Of a DNA stretch of 18,989 nt, positions 1-7,697 are shown piece after piece; the first letter of the stretch is position 1, and every line of letters starts with the position of its first letter. A program made the position numbers and the translations under genes. Source of the DNA: an uncultured Selenomonadaceae bacterium (GTDB lineage: Bacteria > Bacillota > Negativicutes > Selenomonadales > Selenomonadaceae); the NCBI GenBank assembly GCA_905236785.1, contig CAJOQC010000173.1, forward strand, positions 1 to 18,989. The letters are read 5' to 3'. The notes below the pieces were generated by a model, which was not told the origin of the DNA, did not search any database, and was given only the letters and a program-made list of their open reading frames with translations.

Positions 1-471
1 GGCGCGTCCATGCTTTTTCCCCTTTGCGCTCTCCAATACGTTAAGATCAATATTTCGCCTGTAGCCGCAAACGTCGGCAAAATGTTTCTGCACATAAGGG
101 TCGCTCAAAAATTGTTTTGCGCCCGCTTTTATTGCCAGGGACGGCACAATGACAATAAACTTGTTAAACCCGTATTTTTGATTAAGAGCGTACATTGTCG
201 CAGTGTAGACGTATGTTTTCCCCGTCCCCGTTTCCATTTTTATGTCAAGATTAAGGTATTCGCCCGTGTCGGGGTTGTCGTTGTTTAGGCGGTCGGCGGA
301 AAAATCCTTCTGCAAACGGCGAAGGTTGCTTTTTATTTGTTCGTCGTTGTGGTCAAACACGGGGTTTGCTATGGGGGAAGCGTCTTGCAGGCTTACGCCC
401 TCCAACGCTTCCACGACGGCATTAACGGCAGCTTGTTGATGTGCTATGCCTTTTTCCAAGATTAGTTCCAT
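1..471 (-). CDS. res: Type III restriction endonuclease subunit Res (5' part, cut by window edge)
   Basis: This is the N-terminal 157 codons of the ATP-dependent restriction subunit of a type III restriction-modification system; the rest lies beyond the left edge. The reading frame starts MELILEKGIAHQQAAV, the usual opening of Res proteins. A helicase Walker A motif, TGTGKT, sits at residues 81-86 within METGTGKTYVYT. It is followed by a motif Ia-like stretch, IVIVPSLAIKAG, at 106-117. Known Res proteins are about 900-1000 residues, with superfamily 2 helicase domains and a C-terminal PD-(D/E)XK nuclease, neither of which can be checked in full here. The ATG is 9 bases after the mod stop. Its Shine-Dalgarno AGGAG overlaps that stop, so the two are probably translationally coupled. 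Res works only in a complex with Mod. Whether the gene is intact downstream cannot be seen. Confidence 0.93.
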   Translation of the reverse strand, partial: MELILEKGIAHQQAAVNAVVEALEGVSLQDASPIANPVFDHNDEQIKSNLRRLQKDFSADRLNNDNPDTGEYLNLDIKMETGTGKTYVYTATMYALNQKYGFNKFIVIVPSLAIKAGAKQFLSDPYVQKHFADVCGYRRNIDLNVLESAKGKKHGRA

Positions 472-480
472 TGCTTGCTC

Positions 481-2403
481 CTAATATCTTATGTCAAGAT
501 TGACTGCCAAATTCTTCGCGGTGTCCCTTAGTATTTGCGCGTTTGTCCTAAAAAATTCTATTTGCGTATAGGTGAAATTATAGCCGAACATTACTATATT
601 TTGCGGGTTAAACTCCGCCTCGGCGAATTTGTCCATTATGTCCGTCATGGTTTTTTCGTCGGTGATGGACGGTATAAGGTATAAATGGTTTTCGCACCAA
701 TAGGCCGTGTAATCGTTAAAGCTCAACTCCTTGACATGGGCAAAGAAACCGTAGCCGTCGCGGACAAGCCATGTGGCAAGTATGGTGTTTGTGCCAAAAG
801 CATCGGCGATTGTTTGGTCGGCTACGATAAAATCGGGGTCGAAGTCATATAGTTTGTCCAACGTGTCTTGGGGCAGTTCTTTTATGGTGTAATGCTTAAA
901 GCCAAGGTCGGCGGCGCAGTCCGGGTGTTCGGCGCGAATTTTGGCGGCGGCGCGTTTTATTCGTTCCATGCCTATTTGGTCGAGGGTGTGGGGTTTATTT
1001 ATCGAGTCCAAAAATTCTATGCAATTTTTCGCGGTGGTGTCGCTTTTTTTGGCGGCAAGTTTTTCGTCCAAATCTTCGGGGATTTGCACCATGATAAATT
1101 TGCGGTTGCCGCCATCCTCGGCGTTTAGTTGCATGACGGCATGGGCGGTGGTGGCAGAGCCGGAGAAGAAGTCGAGGATTATATCATCGGAATTTGTGCC
1201 TATTTGCATGAACCTGATAATATATTTAACGGGCTTGGGACTTGTAAATACTGCGCTATCGAATAAATCCCGCAATTCCCGCGTCGCAATTTGATTATGT
1301 CCGGCTTCTTCATGTGTCCACAAAGTCGTTGGTGTGACACCGTTTTGAACTTCTGTCAAAAACAGTTTTGGCACAGGAGAATTTTCTCCGTTAGCACCAA
1401 ACCATATACGATTATCCTTTCTCATTTCCGCAAATTTTTCTTTGGTAAACCTCCAGCAGTATCCTTTTGGAGGAAAAAATGATTTTCCTGTCGGTCCTAT
1501 AATCTCATATATTTGCTTTTCTACCGCCGGTCCTACCGTTAAGTTTCCTACTTTCCAAACTCCTCGCGGGTCATTGTCGGGATTTTTGTAGTCTTTGTTC
1601 TGTTGTTTTGTTCTCGGTAATAAATTCAAGCTAAGTGATTGCACATTTTTTGCATAAACAAGCGCATATTCATGACTTTCGGAAAAAAAATTCTTTAGGC
1701 TTATGGGTGCATAATTCCTCTGCCAAGTTACACACGCTACAAAATTACTCTCCCCAAACACCTCATCACAAATAAGTTTCAAATTCGCCTGCTCATTGTC
1801 GTCAATGGAAATAAAAATAACCCCGTCCTCGATGAGTAAATCCCGCGCCAAAAGCAAACGGGGGTACATAAACAACAGCCACGCCGAATGAGAAGCGTTC
1901 TTCTTCGCCGTAAATTCCAAAAGTTTCTCCGCTTGCTCATAATCAAGCCCCAAACGCTCCGCCAAATCCTCGGCAGTAAAGCTGAATTTGTCATTGTACA
2001 CAAACCCGTCCGAGCCGGTGTTGTAGGGCGGATCTATATATATGCACTTTATTTTCCCGGCGTAGGACATCAAAAGATGCTTTAGCGCGTCAATGTTGTC
2101 GCCGCTTATGTAGAGGTTTTGGCTGTTTTTGTTTTCTTCGGCGTTGTTGTGTTCTTCGTCGGGGGCGATGATTGTCTCCGTATCAAGAGCCGCCAAAAGT
2201 TTGGCGTAGCTTTTCCCCAAAAAGCGCAGTTCATACCCGTCGCGGGTTATGTTTACCTTATCGCTTATTTTTGACTTAAATTTGTCAATATCAAATGTTT
2301 TCCCGCCGTCTGCAAAACATGACGGGAAAATTTTCCTCAACGCCTCCATTTCCCGTTCGTTGGCCGTTACGGTTTCGTTCTTTTTTGCGGTATATTTTAT
2401 CAT
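481..2403 (-). CDS. mod: Type III DNA methyltransferase / specificity subunit Mod
   Basis: Mod binds the recognition site and methylates adenine (N6) on one strand using S-adenosylmethionine. With Res it also directs cleavage of unmodified DNA. The protein is 640 residues, close to the usual Mod length. The catalytic DPPY motif (in DPPYNTG) is at residues 124-127, and the AdoMet-binding DFFSGSATT motif is at 411-419. This catalytic-before-AdoMet order marks the beta class. The stretch between the motifs holds the target-recognition region, so sequence specificity cannot be read from it. I chose the ATG at 2403 (MIKYTAKKNE) because AAAGGA lies 7 bases upstream. An in-frame TTG at 2430 has no such site. 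No clear promoter was found upstream, where a repeat begins about 37 bp away. No frameshift or simple-sequence tract suggesting phase variation was seen. Confidence 0.93.
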   Translation of the reverse strand: MIKYTAKKNETVTANEREMEALRKIFPSCFADGGKTFDIDKFKSKISDKVNITRDGYELRFLGKSYAKLLAALDTETIIAPDEEHNNAEENKNSQNLYISGDNIDALKHLLMSYAGKIKCIYIDPPYNTGSDGFVYNDKFSFTAEDLAERLGLDYEQAEKLLEFTAKKNASHSAWLLFMYPRLLLARDLLIEDGVIFISIDDNEQANLKLICDEVFGESNFVACVTWQRNYAPISLKNFFSESHEYALVYAKNVQSLSLNLLPRTKQQNKDYKNPDNDPRGVWKVGNLTVGPAVEKQIYEIIGPTGKSFFPPKGYCWRFTKEKFAEMRKDNRIWFGANGENSPVPKLFLTEVQNGVTPTTLWTHEEAGHNQIATRELRDLFDSAVFTSPKPVKYIIRFMQIGTNSDDIILDFFSGSATTAHAVMQLNAEDGGNRKFIMVQIPEDLDEKLAAKKSDTTAKNCIEFLDSINKPHTLDQIGMERIKRAAAKIRAEHPDCAADLGFKHYTIKELPQDTLDKLYDFDPDFIVADQTIADAFGTNTILATWLVRDGYGFFAHVKELSFNDYTAYWCENHLYLIPSITDEKTMTDIMDKFAEAEFNPQNIVMFGYNFTYTQIEFFRTNAQILRDTAKNLAVNLDIRY

Positions 2404-2483
2404 TGAAATTCCTTTCCCATTAAAGCACAATTATCTAAAGGCAACCTCTAAAACCTCGCTTAATGAATTTTTATTCAAGGATG

Positions 2484-2574
2484 AGCGCGAAACCCCTCCG
2501 CCGCTTCGCGGCACATCCCCAAGAGGGAAGGTGGCAGCCCGCATGGCTGACAGAGGGAGCTTTTGGAGGTCGCC
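2484..2574. repeat. GC-rich palindromic repeat unit, copy 1
   Basis: This unit begins AGCGCGAAACCCCTCCGCCG, continues through CGCTTCGCGGC, CCCCAAGAGGG and GGCAGCCCGC, and ends GGGAGCTTTTGGAGGTCGCC. Nearly the same order of blocks appears again at 2683-2810, so it is a dispersed repeat. The CCGCTTCGCGG and AGCCCGCATGGCT blocks can each fold into short hairpins. Similar CCCTCC...GGCTGCC...CCCCAAGAGGG palindromes are, from memory, common intergenic repeats in Firmicutes genomes. No coding potential is apparent. Confidence 0.75.
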
Positions 2575-2682
2575 TAAAAGAAATCACTTTCGCTGTTTAG
2601 TGTGTAATTCCTTCTTATCGACGAAAATTTTCATAACCCATGTGCAGTATGATAATTTTTAATTGTTGCCATTACTCAGCTA

Positions 2683-2810
2683 AGCGAGTAACCCCTCCGC
2701 CGCTTCGCGGCATCTCCCCAAGAGGGGAGGTTTGGTTGCGCCTTTTTTAGCCTCCCTCTTGGGGAGGTGGCAGCCCGCAGGGCTGACGAAGGGAGTTTCT
2801 ATAGGTTGCC
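2683..2810. repeat. GC-rich palindromic repeat unit, copy 2 (with 37-bp insert)
   Basis: This is the second copy of the unit at 2484-2574, in the same orientation. It is larger by 37 bp inserted at 2731-2767, just after the CCCCAAGAGGGGAGG block. The insert ends in CCTCCCTCTTGGGGAGG, an inverted version of the block before it, so this copy can form a long hairpin between 2714-2730 and 2751-2767. Just before it, TACTCAGCTAAGCGAGTA (2673-2690) is another small imperfect palindrome. Confidence 0.75.
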
Positions 2811-2852
2811 AATATTTCATTCACAGTGTTGCTTTATTGCCGTAACCCGTCG

Positions 2853-2882
2853 TTGACAAGAACAAACTTGTTATGCTATTAT
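2853..2882 (+). promoter_or_regulatory. Predicted sigma-A promoter of rplU
   Basis: A perfect -35 TTGACA (2853-2858) is followed after 18 bp by TATTAT (2877-2882), one mismatch from the -10 consensus. It lies about 100 bp upstream of the rplU start, leaving room for a structured leader. It would drive rplU-prp-rpmA and, by read-through, the genes beyond. Confidence 0.7.
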
Positions 2883-2915
2883 ACGCTTTATGAGAGCGTA
2901 AGTTCCCAAACCGCA

Positions 2916-2953
2916 CGACACAGGTTAAAAAAACGAAGGTTTACCGAGTGTCG
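2916..2953 (+). promoter_or_regulatory. Possible structured rplU mRNA leader
   Basis: Between the predicted promoter and rplU, CGACAC (2916-2921) can pair with GTGTCG (2948-2953). Inside that stem GGTTAAA (2923-2929) can pair with TTTACC (2940-2945) with one bulged base. Firmicutes rplU genes are known to carry an L21 leader RNA that mediates autoregulation. The position fits, but I could not match the conserved motif base by base. Confidence 0.4.
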
Positions 2954-2981
2954 GCGAGTAGATTGTCAGGGAGGTGTTTTG

Positions 2982-3293
2982 ATGTACGCAATAATTAAAA
3001 CCGGCGGCAAACAGTATAAAGTTGCCGAAGGCGACGAAATTTTCGTCGAGAAATTAGATGGCGCGGAAGGCGACGAAGTGACCTTCGGCGAAGTTTTGGC
3101 CGTGGTTGACGGCGACAAAACCACCGTCGGCCGCCCCATGGTGGAAGGCGCGAAGGTTGTCGGCAAAATAGCGGCGCAGGGCAAAGCCAAAAAGATTTTG
3201 GTCTTTAAGTATAAGGCAAAATCCAACTATCGCCGCCGCCAAGGGCATCGCCAGCCCTTTACGAAGGTTTCCATTGAGAAGATTGAAGCATGA
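2982..3293 (+). CDS. rplU: Large ribosomal subunit protein L21
   Basis: L21 is a 50S ribosomal protein that binds 23S rRNA. The 103-residue product is the family's normal length and opens [14 protein letters not shown]. It ends with the basic [19 protein letters not shown] region typical of L21. The ATG at 2982 is preceded by a strong AGGGAGGTG, 5 bases away. An in-frame upstream extension has no such signal and covers the leader, so it was rejected. The last bases overlap the start of prp (ATGA). This is the first gene of the ribosomal trio rplU-prp-rpmA, a conserved Firmicutes arrangement. Confidence 0.98.
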   Translation: MYAIIKTGGKQYKVAEGDEIFVEKLDGAEGDEVTFGEVLAVVDGDKTTVGRPMVEGAKVVGKIAAQGKAKKILVFKYKAKSNYRRRQGHRQPFTKVSIEKIEA

Positions 3294-3613
3294 TAAACGC
3301 AAAGATTTTTTTGACGGCAGAGGATAAAATAAAAGGCTTTGCCGTCACGGGGCACAGCAATACCGCCGAATACGGTCGGGATATTATCTGCGCCGGCGTT
3401 TCGTCCCTCACTCAGACGGCTCTTTTGGGCGTCGGCCGCTATCTTGAACGGGATCTTGACTTTGAGGCCGACAGCGGGAATTTGACACTTGACCTAAAAG
3501 AACCGCCCGATGAGTTGACGGAAGCAATTTTGCAAACCATGCTTTTGGGCTTGCAAGAAATAGAGAAATTGCACCCCAACATAGTGAAAATTGAATTAAA
3601 GAAGGTGAATTAA
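3290..3613 (+). CDS. prp: Ribosomal-processing cysteine protease Prp
   Basis: Prp (formerly YsxB) removes the N-terminal presequence of L27, a step needed for functional ribosomes in Firmicutes. The 107-residue product carries the catalytic pair expected from Staphylococcus aureus Prp: His22 in GHSNTAEYG and Cys34 in [10 protein letters not shown]. It starts with an ATGA overlap on the rplU stop, which suggests translational coupling. It is followed directly by rpmA, whose product has the matching presequence, so enzyme and substrate are encoded side by side. The length is typical of the family. Confidence 0.95.
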   Translation: MINAKIFLTAEDKIKGFAVTGHSNTAEYGRDIICAGVSSLTQTALLGVGRYLERDLDFEADSGNLTLDLKEPPDELTEAILQTMLLGLQEIEKLHPNIVKIELKKVN

Positions 3614-3910
3614 GTGATAAAGTTCGATTTGCAACTTTTCGCCCACAAAAAAGGCGTAAGCTCCACCCGTAACGGTCGCGACAGCGAGTCTAAGCGTTTG
3701 GGCGTGAAAGAGCAAGCCGGGACGAACGTACACGCCGGGAGCATCTTGGTGCGTCAGCGCGGTACTCATTTTCACCCCGGGCATAATGTTGGCATCGGCA
3801 GGGACGACACCCTTTTTGCCAAGGTGACCGGCACGGTGGCTTTTGAGCGCAAAGGCCGCCATAAACGTCAGGTCAGCGTCTACACCAGTGAAGAAATGGT
3901 TGCCCGATAA
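3614..3910 (+). CDS. rpmA: Large ribosomal subunit protein L27 with cleavable presequence
   Basis: L27 sits near the peptidyl-transferase centre, and its mature N-terminus reaches toward the tRNA ends. The 98-residue product begins [20 protein letters not shown]. The FDLQLFA segment matches the Firmicutes presequence, and Prp should cut after Ala10 to give a mature protein starting HKKG. The start codon is GTG, immediately after the prp stop (TAAGTG), with AAGGTG about 6 bases before it. The [13 protein letters not shown] and [12 protein letters not shown] stretches are characteristic of L27. A large hairpin follows the gene. Confidence 0.98.
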   Translation: MIKFDLQLFAHKKGVSSTRNGRDSESKRLGVKEQAGTNVHAGSILVRQRGTHFHPGHNVGIGRDDTLFAKVTGTVAFERKGRHKRQVSVYTSEEMVAR

Positions 3911-3934
3911 TTATATGCGTGAAGTTGCGTAGTT

Positions 3935-3985
3935 AAAGAAGAGCTGTTATTGCGCTCCACGCGCAGTAATCGCTCTTCTTTTTTT
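3935..3985 (+). terminator. Strong rho-independent terminator-like hairpin between rpmA and obg
   Basis: AAAGAAGAGC (3935-3944) pairs perfectly with GCTCTTCTTT (3972-3981). The stem continues with TTATTGCGC pairing to GCGCAGTAA around a TCCAC loop (3956-3960), giving about 21 pairs with one mismatch. It runs into a T tract (3979-3985). The obg ATG lies only 12 bases further on, so no promoter fits between. The hairpin may limit rather than stop transcription of the downstream cluster. Confidence 0.85.
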
Positions 3986-3997
3986 GGAATAATTAAC

Positions 3998-5284
3998 ATG
4001 AATTTTATCGACAGAACCAAAATCAGCGTTAAGGCCGGCGACGGCGGCAACGGCAAAAGCGCGTTTCGCCGCGAAAAGTTTGTCCCCAAGGGCGGGCCTG
4101 CCGGCGGCGACGGCGGGCGCGGCGCGGATATAATCTTTCGCGTAGACCCCAACATAAACACCCTTTTGGATTTTCGCTATCATCGTAAGTTCAAGGGGGC
4201 TAACGGCGAAAACGGCGATATTAAAAACCAATACGGCAAAAACGCGCCGCCCCTAATCATAAAAGTCCCGCCGGGAACAATTATCCGCGACGAAGAAACG
4301 GGGGAACTTTTGGCGGACTTAACCAAAAACGGCGAGGAAGCCGTAATAGCCAAAGGCGGGCGCGGCGGGCGCGGCAACGCCAAATTTGCCAACGCCAAGA
4401 ACCGCGCCCCCACTTTTGCCGAATTGGGCGAACCCGGCGAAAGCAAAAATTTGTTTTTGGAATTAAAACTTTTGGCGGACGTTGGCTTGGTGGGCTACCC
4501 CAGCGTAGGCAAGTCCAGCATCATAGCCCGTGTGTCGGCGGCGCGGCCGGAAATTGCCGATTATCATTTTACGACGCTGACCCCGGTGTTGGGCGTGGTA
4601 AAGACCGACTACGAAAAAAGTTTCGTTATGGCCGACATACCCGGCCTTATCGAAGGCGCGGCGGACGGTTTGGGGCTTGGCACAGATTTTTTGCGGCACA
4701 TAGAGCGGACAAAGATAATTTTGCACGTTGTGGACGCGTCGGGGCTTGAAGGCCGCGACCCCGTGGAAGATTACCGAAAAATAAACGCGGAATTAAAAAA
4801 ATACAGCGAAAAATTGGCCAAAAGAAAACAGATATTGGTGGCCAACAAGTCGGATTTAACCGAAGCGGCGGAAAATTACCCCAAACTGAAGGAACTTGCC
4901 GACAAAGAAAACATCAGAATTTTTTCGGTAAGCGCAGTTACCGGGCAAGGCCTTGGCGAACTTATTGATTTTACGGGGCAAGAGCTTGAAAACTATGCCG
5001 AACCCGCCGACGAAACGCCCGACGAGACAAAGGTTTACGATGCGGATGCCGCAAACGCAGAAGATGCCGTAACCATAAAACGCAACGACGCGGGGGATTT
5101 TATCGTCATCAACAAAAACTTGGAAAAATTGGTGGCAATGACGAATTTCGGCAACGACGAGGCCATTCGCCGCTTTCAAAATATATGGCGGCTTAAGGGC
5201 ATTGACGAAACACTAAAACAACGCGGCATCAAAGAAGGAATGACCGTCCATATCGGCGATATGGAATTTGAATGGCGGGAATAG
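3998..5284 (+). CDS. obg: Obg-family GTPase, 50S assembly factor
   Basis: Obg (CgtA) is an essential GTPase that helps assemble the 50S subunit and links growth to nucleotide levels. The 428-residue protein has three parts. A glycine-rich Obg fold (about 1-158) contains AGDGGNG and GGPAGGDGGRG. A G domain carries GYPSVGKSS (166-174, P-loop), DIPG (213-216), NKSD (283-286) and SAVTG (312-316). A C-terminal OCT domain (about 355-428) is of the kind found in many Gram-positive-type Obg proteins. The start at 3998 gives the standard MNFIDRTKISVKAGDGGNG beginning. An upstream in-frame extension would be translated from inside the terminator stem. The Shine-Dalgarno is weak (GGA) and next to the hairpin's T tract. 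Confidence 0.97.
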   Translation: MNFIDRTKISVKAGDGGNGKSAFRREKFVPKGGPAGGDGGRGADIIFRVDPNINTLLDFRYHRKFKGANGENGDIKNQYGKNAPPLIIKVPPGTIIRDEETGELLADLTKNGEEAVIAKGGRGGRGNAKFANAKNRAPTFAELGEPGESKNLFLELKLLADVGLVGYPSVGKSSIIARVSAARPEIADYHFTTLTPVLGVVKTDYEKSFVMADIPGLIEGAADGLGLGTDFLRHIERTKIILHVVDASGLEGRDPVEDYRKINAELKKYSEKLAKRKQILVANKSDLTEAAENYPKLKELADKENIRIFSVSAVTGQGLGELIDFTGQELENYAEPADETPDETKVYDADAANAEDAVTIKRNDAGDFIVINKNLEKLVAMTNFGNDEAIRRFQNIWRLKGIDETLKQRGIKEGMTVHIGDMEFEWRE

Positions 5285-5287
5285 GGA

Positions 5288-6415
5288 ATGTCAGCGGCAC
5301 GAGAACGATTAAAAGAGGCGCGGCGAATAGTCGTAAAGGTTGGCACAAGCACCATAACCCATGCCACGGGGGAGCTTAATCTTTTTAGAATAGAGCGGCT
5401 CATTCGCGAGGTTACGGACGAAATTAACCAAGGAAAAGAAATTATTTTGGTCACATCGGGGGCTATCGCCGCCGGCCTGTCGCGTATGCGCCTTGCCTCG
5501 CGGCCTTCGTCAATCCCCGAAAAGCAGGCTCTTGCCGCCGTGGGGCAAGGCGTGTTGATGCACATTTACGAAAAATTTTTCGCCGAATACGGCAAGACCA
5601 TGGGGCAAATACTCCTCACCAAGGAAAACTCCCTGCGGCATCATCAGTACATTCATTCGCGAAACGCCCTTCTTGCCCTGTTGTCCATGGGGGTTGTCCC
5701 CGTTATCAACGAAAACGACGCCGTGTCCGTGGACGAAATAAAAATCGGCGACAACGACACCTTGTCGGCCATAACCGCCACATTGACGGATGCCGACGCT
5801 CTCGTCATTTTGTCGGACATCGACGGCGTATATACCGATAACCCCGCAACAAACCCCAAGGCAAAACTTATGGACGAAATAGCCGCCGTGACCCCCGAAA
5901 TCGAAAAAATGGCCGGGGGCGCAGGGACAAAACGCGGCACGGGAGGGATGAGGACGAAGTTGGAGGCGGCAAAAATCGCCATGACAAGCGGCGTCACCAT
6001 GCTTATTGCCGCCGGCGACGAAGAGCATATTTTGCGGCGGGCGTTGTCCGGGGAAAAAATCGGCACGGTGTTCCCCGCTCGCGAATCCCATCTTCGTATT
6101 CGCAAAAGTTGGCTGGCTTTCGGGAAAAATATTGCCGGGGACATCGTGGTGGATGCCGGCTGCGAAAACGCGCTCCGCAACGGCGCAAGCATATTGGCGG
6201 CGGGAATTGTGGGGTTTGACGGCGATTTTTCCTCCTTTGCCACGGTGCGGGTGCTTAGCCAAACGGGGCGGGAAATTGCCCGCGGCACGATAAACTACGG
6301 CGCAAAGGAACTGCAAAAAATCATCGGGCGAAAAACCGAAGATTTTGCCGACATTTTGCAAGGGCAAATTCATGACACGGTTATTCACCGCGACAATATG
6401 GTTTTAATGGCGTAA
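5288..6415 (+). CDS. proB: Glutamate 5-kinase
   Basis: ProB phosphorylates L-glutamate with ATP to glutamyl 5-phosphate, the first and usually proline-inhibited step of proline synthesis in the cytoplasm. The 375-residue protein has an amino-acid kinase domain (about 11-250) with KVGTSTI, VTSGAIAAG (55-63), NENDAVS (141-147), SDIDGVYT (176-183) and GTGGMRTK (217-224). A C-terminal PUA domain (about 280-360) follows, the long bacterial form. The ATG is 3 bases after the obg stop, and its short GGGA signal overlaps that stop. proA follows 16 bases later, so both proline enzymes are made together. Confidence 0.97.
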   Translation: MSAARERLKEARRIVVKVGTSTITHATGELNLFRIERLIREVTDEINQGKEIILVTSGAIAAGLSRMRLASRPSSIPEKQALAAVGQGVLMHIYEKFFAEYGKTMGQILLTKENSLRHHQYIHSRNALLALLSMGVVPVINENDAVSVDEIKIGDNDTLSAITATLTDADALVILSDIDGVYTDNPATNPKAKLMDEIAAVTPEIEKMAGGAGTKRGTGGMRTKLEAAKIAMTSGVTMLIAAGDEEHILRRALSGEKIGTVFPARESHLRIRKSWLAFGKNIAGDIVVDAGCENALRNGASILAAGIVGFDGDFSSFATVRVLSQTGREIARGTINYGAKELQKIIGRKTEDFADILQGQIHDTVIHRDNMVLMA

Positions 6416-6431
6416 ACACAAAGGAAAAAAC

Positions 6432-7697
6432 ATGAGCGACAATAACATTGCGGAAAAAATAGGGCAAAAGGCCGCCGAAGCAAAAAAAGCGGCGGGAAAA
6501 TTGGCGATTGCATCAAGCAAAACCAAAAACGAAGCTCTGCTTGCCATGGCGGCGGCGCTGATTGAAAACTCCGCCGAAATACTAAAGGCCAACGCCGAGG
6601 ACGTGACGGCGGCCAAAGAAAAAAACCTCAAAACTTCCTACATAGACCGCCTGACCCTTAACGATAAACGTATCGAACAAATGGCGGAGGGTTTAAGGCA
6701 AACGGCGGCTTTGCCGGATCCTGTGGGGGAGGGCGACTTAGAAACCCTGCGCCCCAACGGGCTTAACATTCGCCGGGTGCGCGTCCCCTTGGGGGTAATC
6801 GGCATAATTTACGAAGCGCGGCCCAACGTAACCGCCGACGCCATGGCTCTTTGCCTAAAATCCGGCAACGCCTGCCTGTTACGAGGCGGCAGCGAAGCCC
6901 TTAAATCGAACCTTGCGATTTTTAATTTGCTAAATGAGGCCGCCGTTAAAGCGGGTATTCCCCAAGGCGCAATGCAATTTGCGGAATTTACCGACCGCGA
7001 GGCCGTGGGGGCAATGGGAAATTGCCGGGGGCTTATCGACGCTATTATCCCCCGTGGCGGCGCGGGGCTTATAAAGTATTGCGCCGAAAATTCCAAAGTT
7101 CCCGTTATCGAAACGGGGACAGGGGTTTGCCATACCTTCGTTGACGAAACGGCAAATTTAACCAAAGCCGCCGAAATAATCGTCAACGCCAAAACGTCGC
7201 GGCCTTCGGTGTGCAACGCCATGGAGACTTTGCTGATACACAAGAACATCGCCGCCGAATTTTTGCCCCGTATTGCAAAGATTTTGCGCGAAAAAAACGT
7301 AGAACTGCGCGGCTCGGAAGAAGCGCGAGCAATTTGCCCCGACCTGTCGGCGGCAACGGAAGAAGATTGGCGAACGGAATACGGTGATTTAATTCTGTCG
7401 GTGAAAGTAGTACCCGACCTTGACGCGGCCATAGAACACATCAACAAATACAACACGGGTCACTCCGATGCCATTGTCACGGAAAATTATACCAACGCGA
7501 CACGCTTTCAGCGGGAAGTGGACGCCGCCGCCGTTTACGTCAACGCCTCCACCCGTTTTACCGACGGTTTTGAGTTTGGTTTTGGCGCGGAAATCGGCAT
7601 CAGCACCCAAAAACTCCACGCCCGCGGGCCTATGGGGCTTAGGGAGCTTACAAGCGTGAAATATCTCATAAACGGGCAGGGGCAAATTCGCGAGTGA
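6432..7697 (+). CDS. proA: Glutamate-5-semialdehyde dehydrogenase (gamma-glutamyl phosphate reductase)
   Basis: ProA reduces glutamyl 5-phosphate with NADPH to glutamate 5-semialdehyde, which cyclises toward proline. The 421-residue product is the normal length. The catalytic cysteine is Cys261 in SRPSVCNAMETLL, and other family stretches include YEARPNVTADA (127-137) and LLRGGSEA (149-156). AAAGGA precedes the ATG by 7 bases. The stop overlaps the GTG of a small membrane ORF (GTGA). No proC (pyrroline-5-carboxylate reductase) is in the window, so the last step is encoded elsewhere. Confidence 0.97.
   Translation: MSDNNIAEKIGQKAAEAKKAAGKLAIASSKTKNEALLAMAAALIENSAEILKANAEDVTAAKEKNLKTSYIDRLTLNDKRIEQMAEGLRQTAALPDPVGEGDLETLRPNGLNIRRVRVPLGVIGIIYEARPNVTADAMALCLKSGNACLLRGGSEALKSNLAIFNLLNEAAVKAGIPQGAMQFAEFTDREAVGAMGNCRGLIDAIIPRGGAGLIKYCAENSKVPVIETGTGVCHTFVDETANLTKAAEIIVNAKTSRPSVCNAMETLLIHKNIAAEFLPRIAKILREKNVELRGSEEARAICPDLSAATEEDWRTEYGDLILSVKVVPDLDAAIEHINKYNTGHSDAIVTENYTNATRFQREVDAAAVYVNASTRFTDGFEFGFGAEIGISTQKLHARGPMGLRELTSVKYLINGQGQIRE

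Larger units (their letters stand above)
2440..2810. repeat. Compound repeat region bracketed by short inverted ends
   Basis: The 578-bp gene-free stretch between mod and rplU is mostly occupied by this region. Its left end (GGCAACCTCTAAAAC, 2440-2454) and right end (GTTTCTATAGGTTGCC, 2795-2810) are imperfect inverted copies of each other. Inside lie two related GC-rich palindromic units, listed separately. There is no transposase ORF. A clear target-site duplication was not seen. It could be a non-autonomous MITE-like element or two neighbouring REP-like units; the end match is short enough that coincidence is possible. Confidence 0.45.

Noticed and set aside
2484..2810. CRISPR array
   Set aside because: There are only two imperfect palindromic copies with unequal length and no regular spacers; no cas genes are present.
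2826..2981. N-terminal extension of L21
   Set aside because: The in-frame reading upstream of 2982 runs through the promoter and leader, and the strong ribosome-binding site and family length both support 2982.
5510..6388. Long open frame (292 codons) on the minus strand opposite proB
   Set aside because: It is antisense to a clear glutamate 5-kinase, has a His/Gly/Phe-rich composition typical of a shadow of GC-biased codons, and lacks a ribosome-binding site or recognisable domain.
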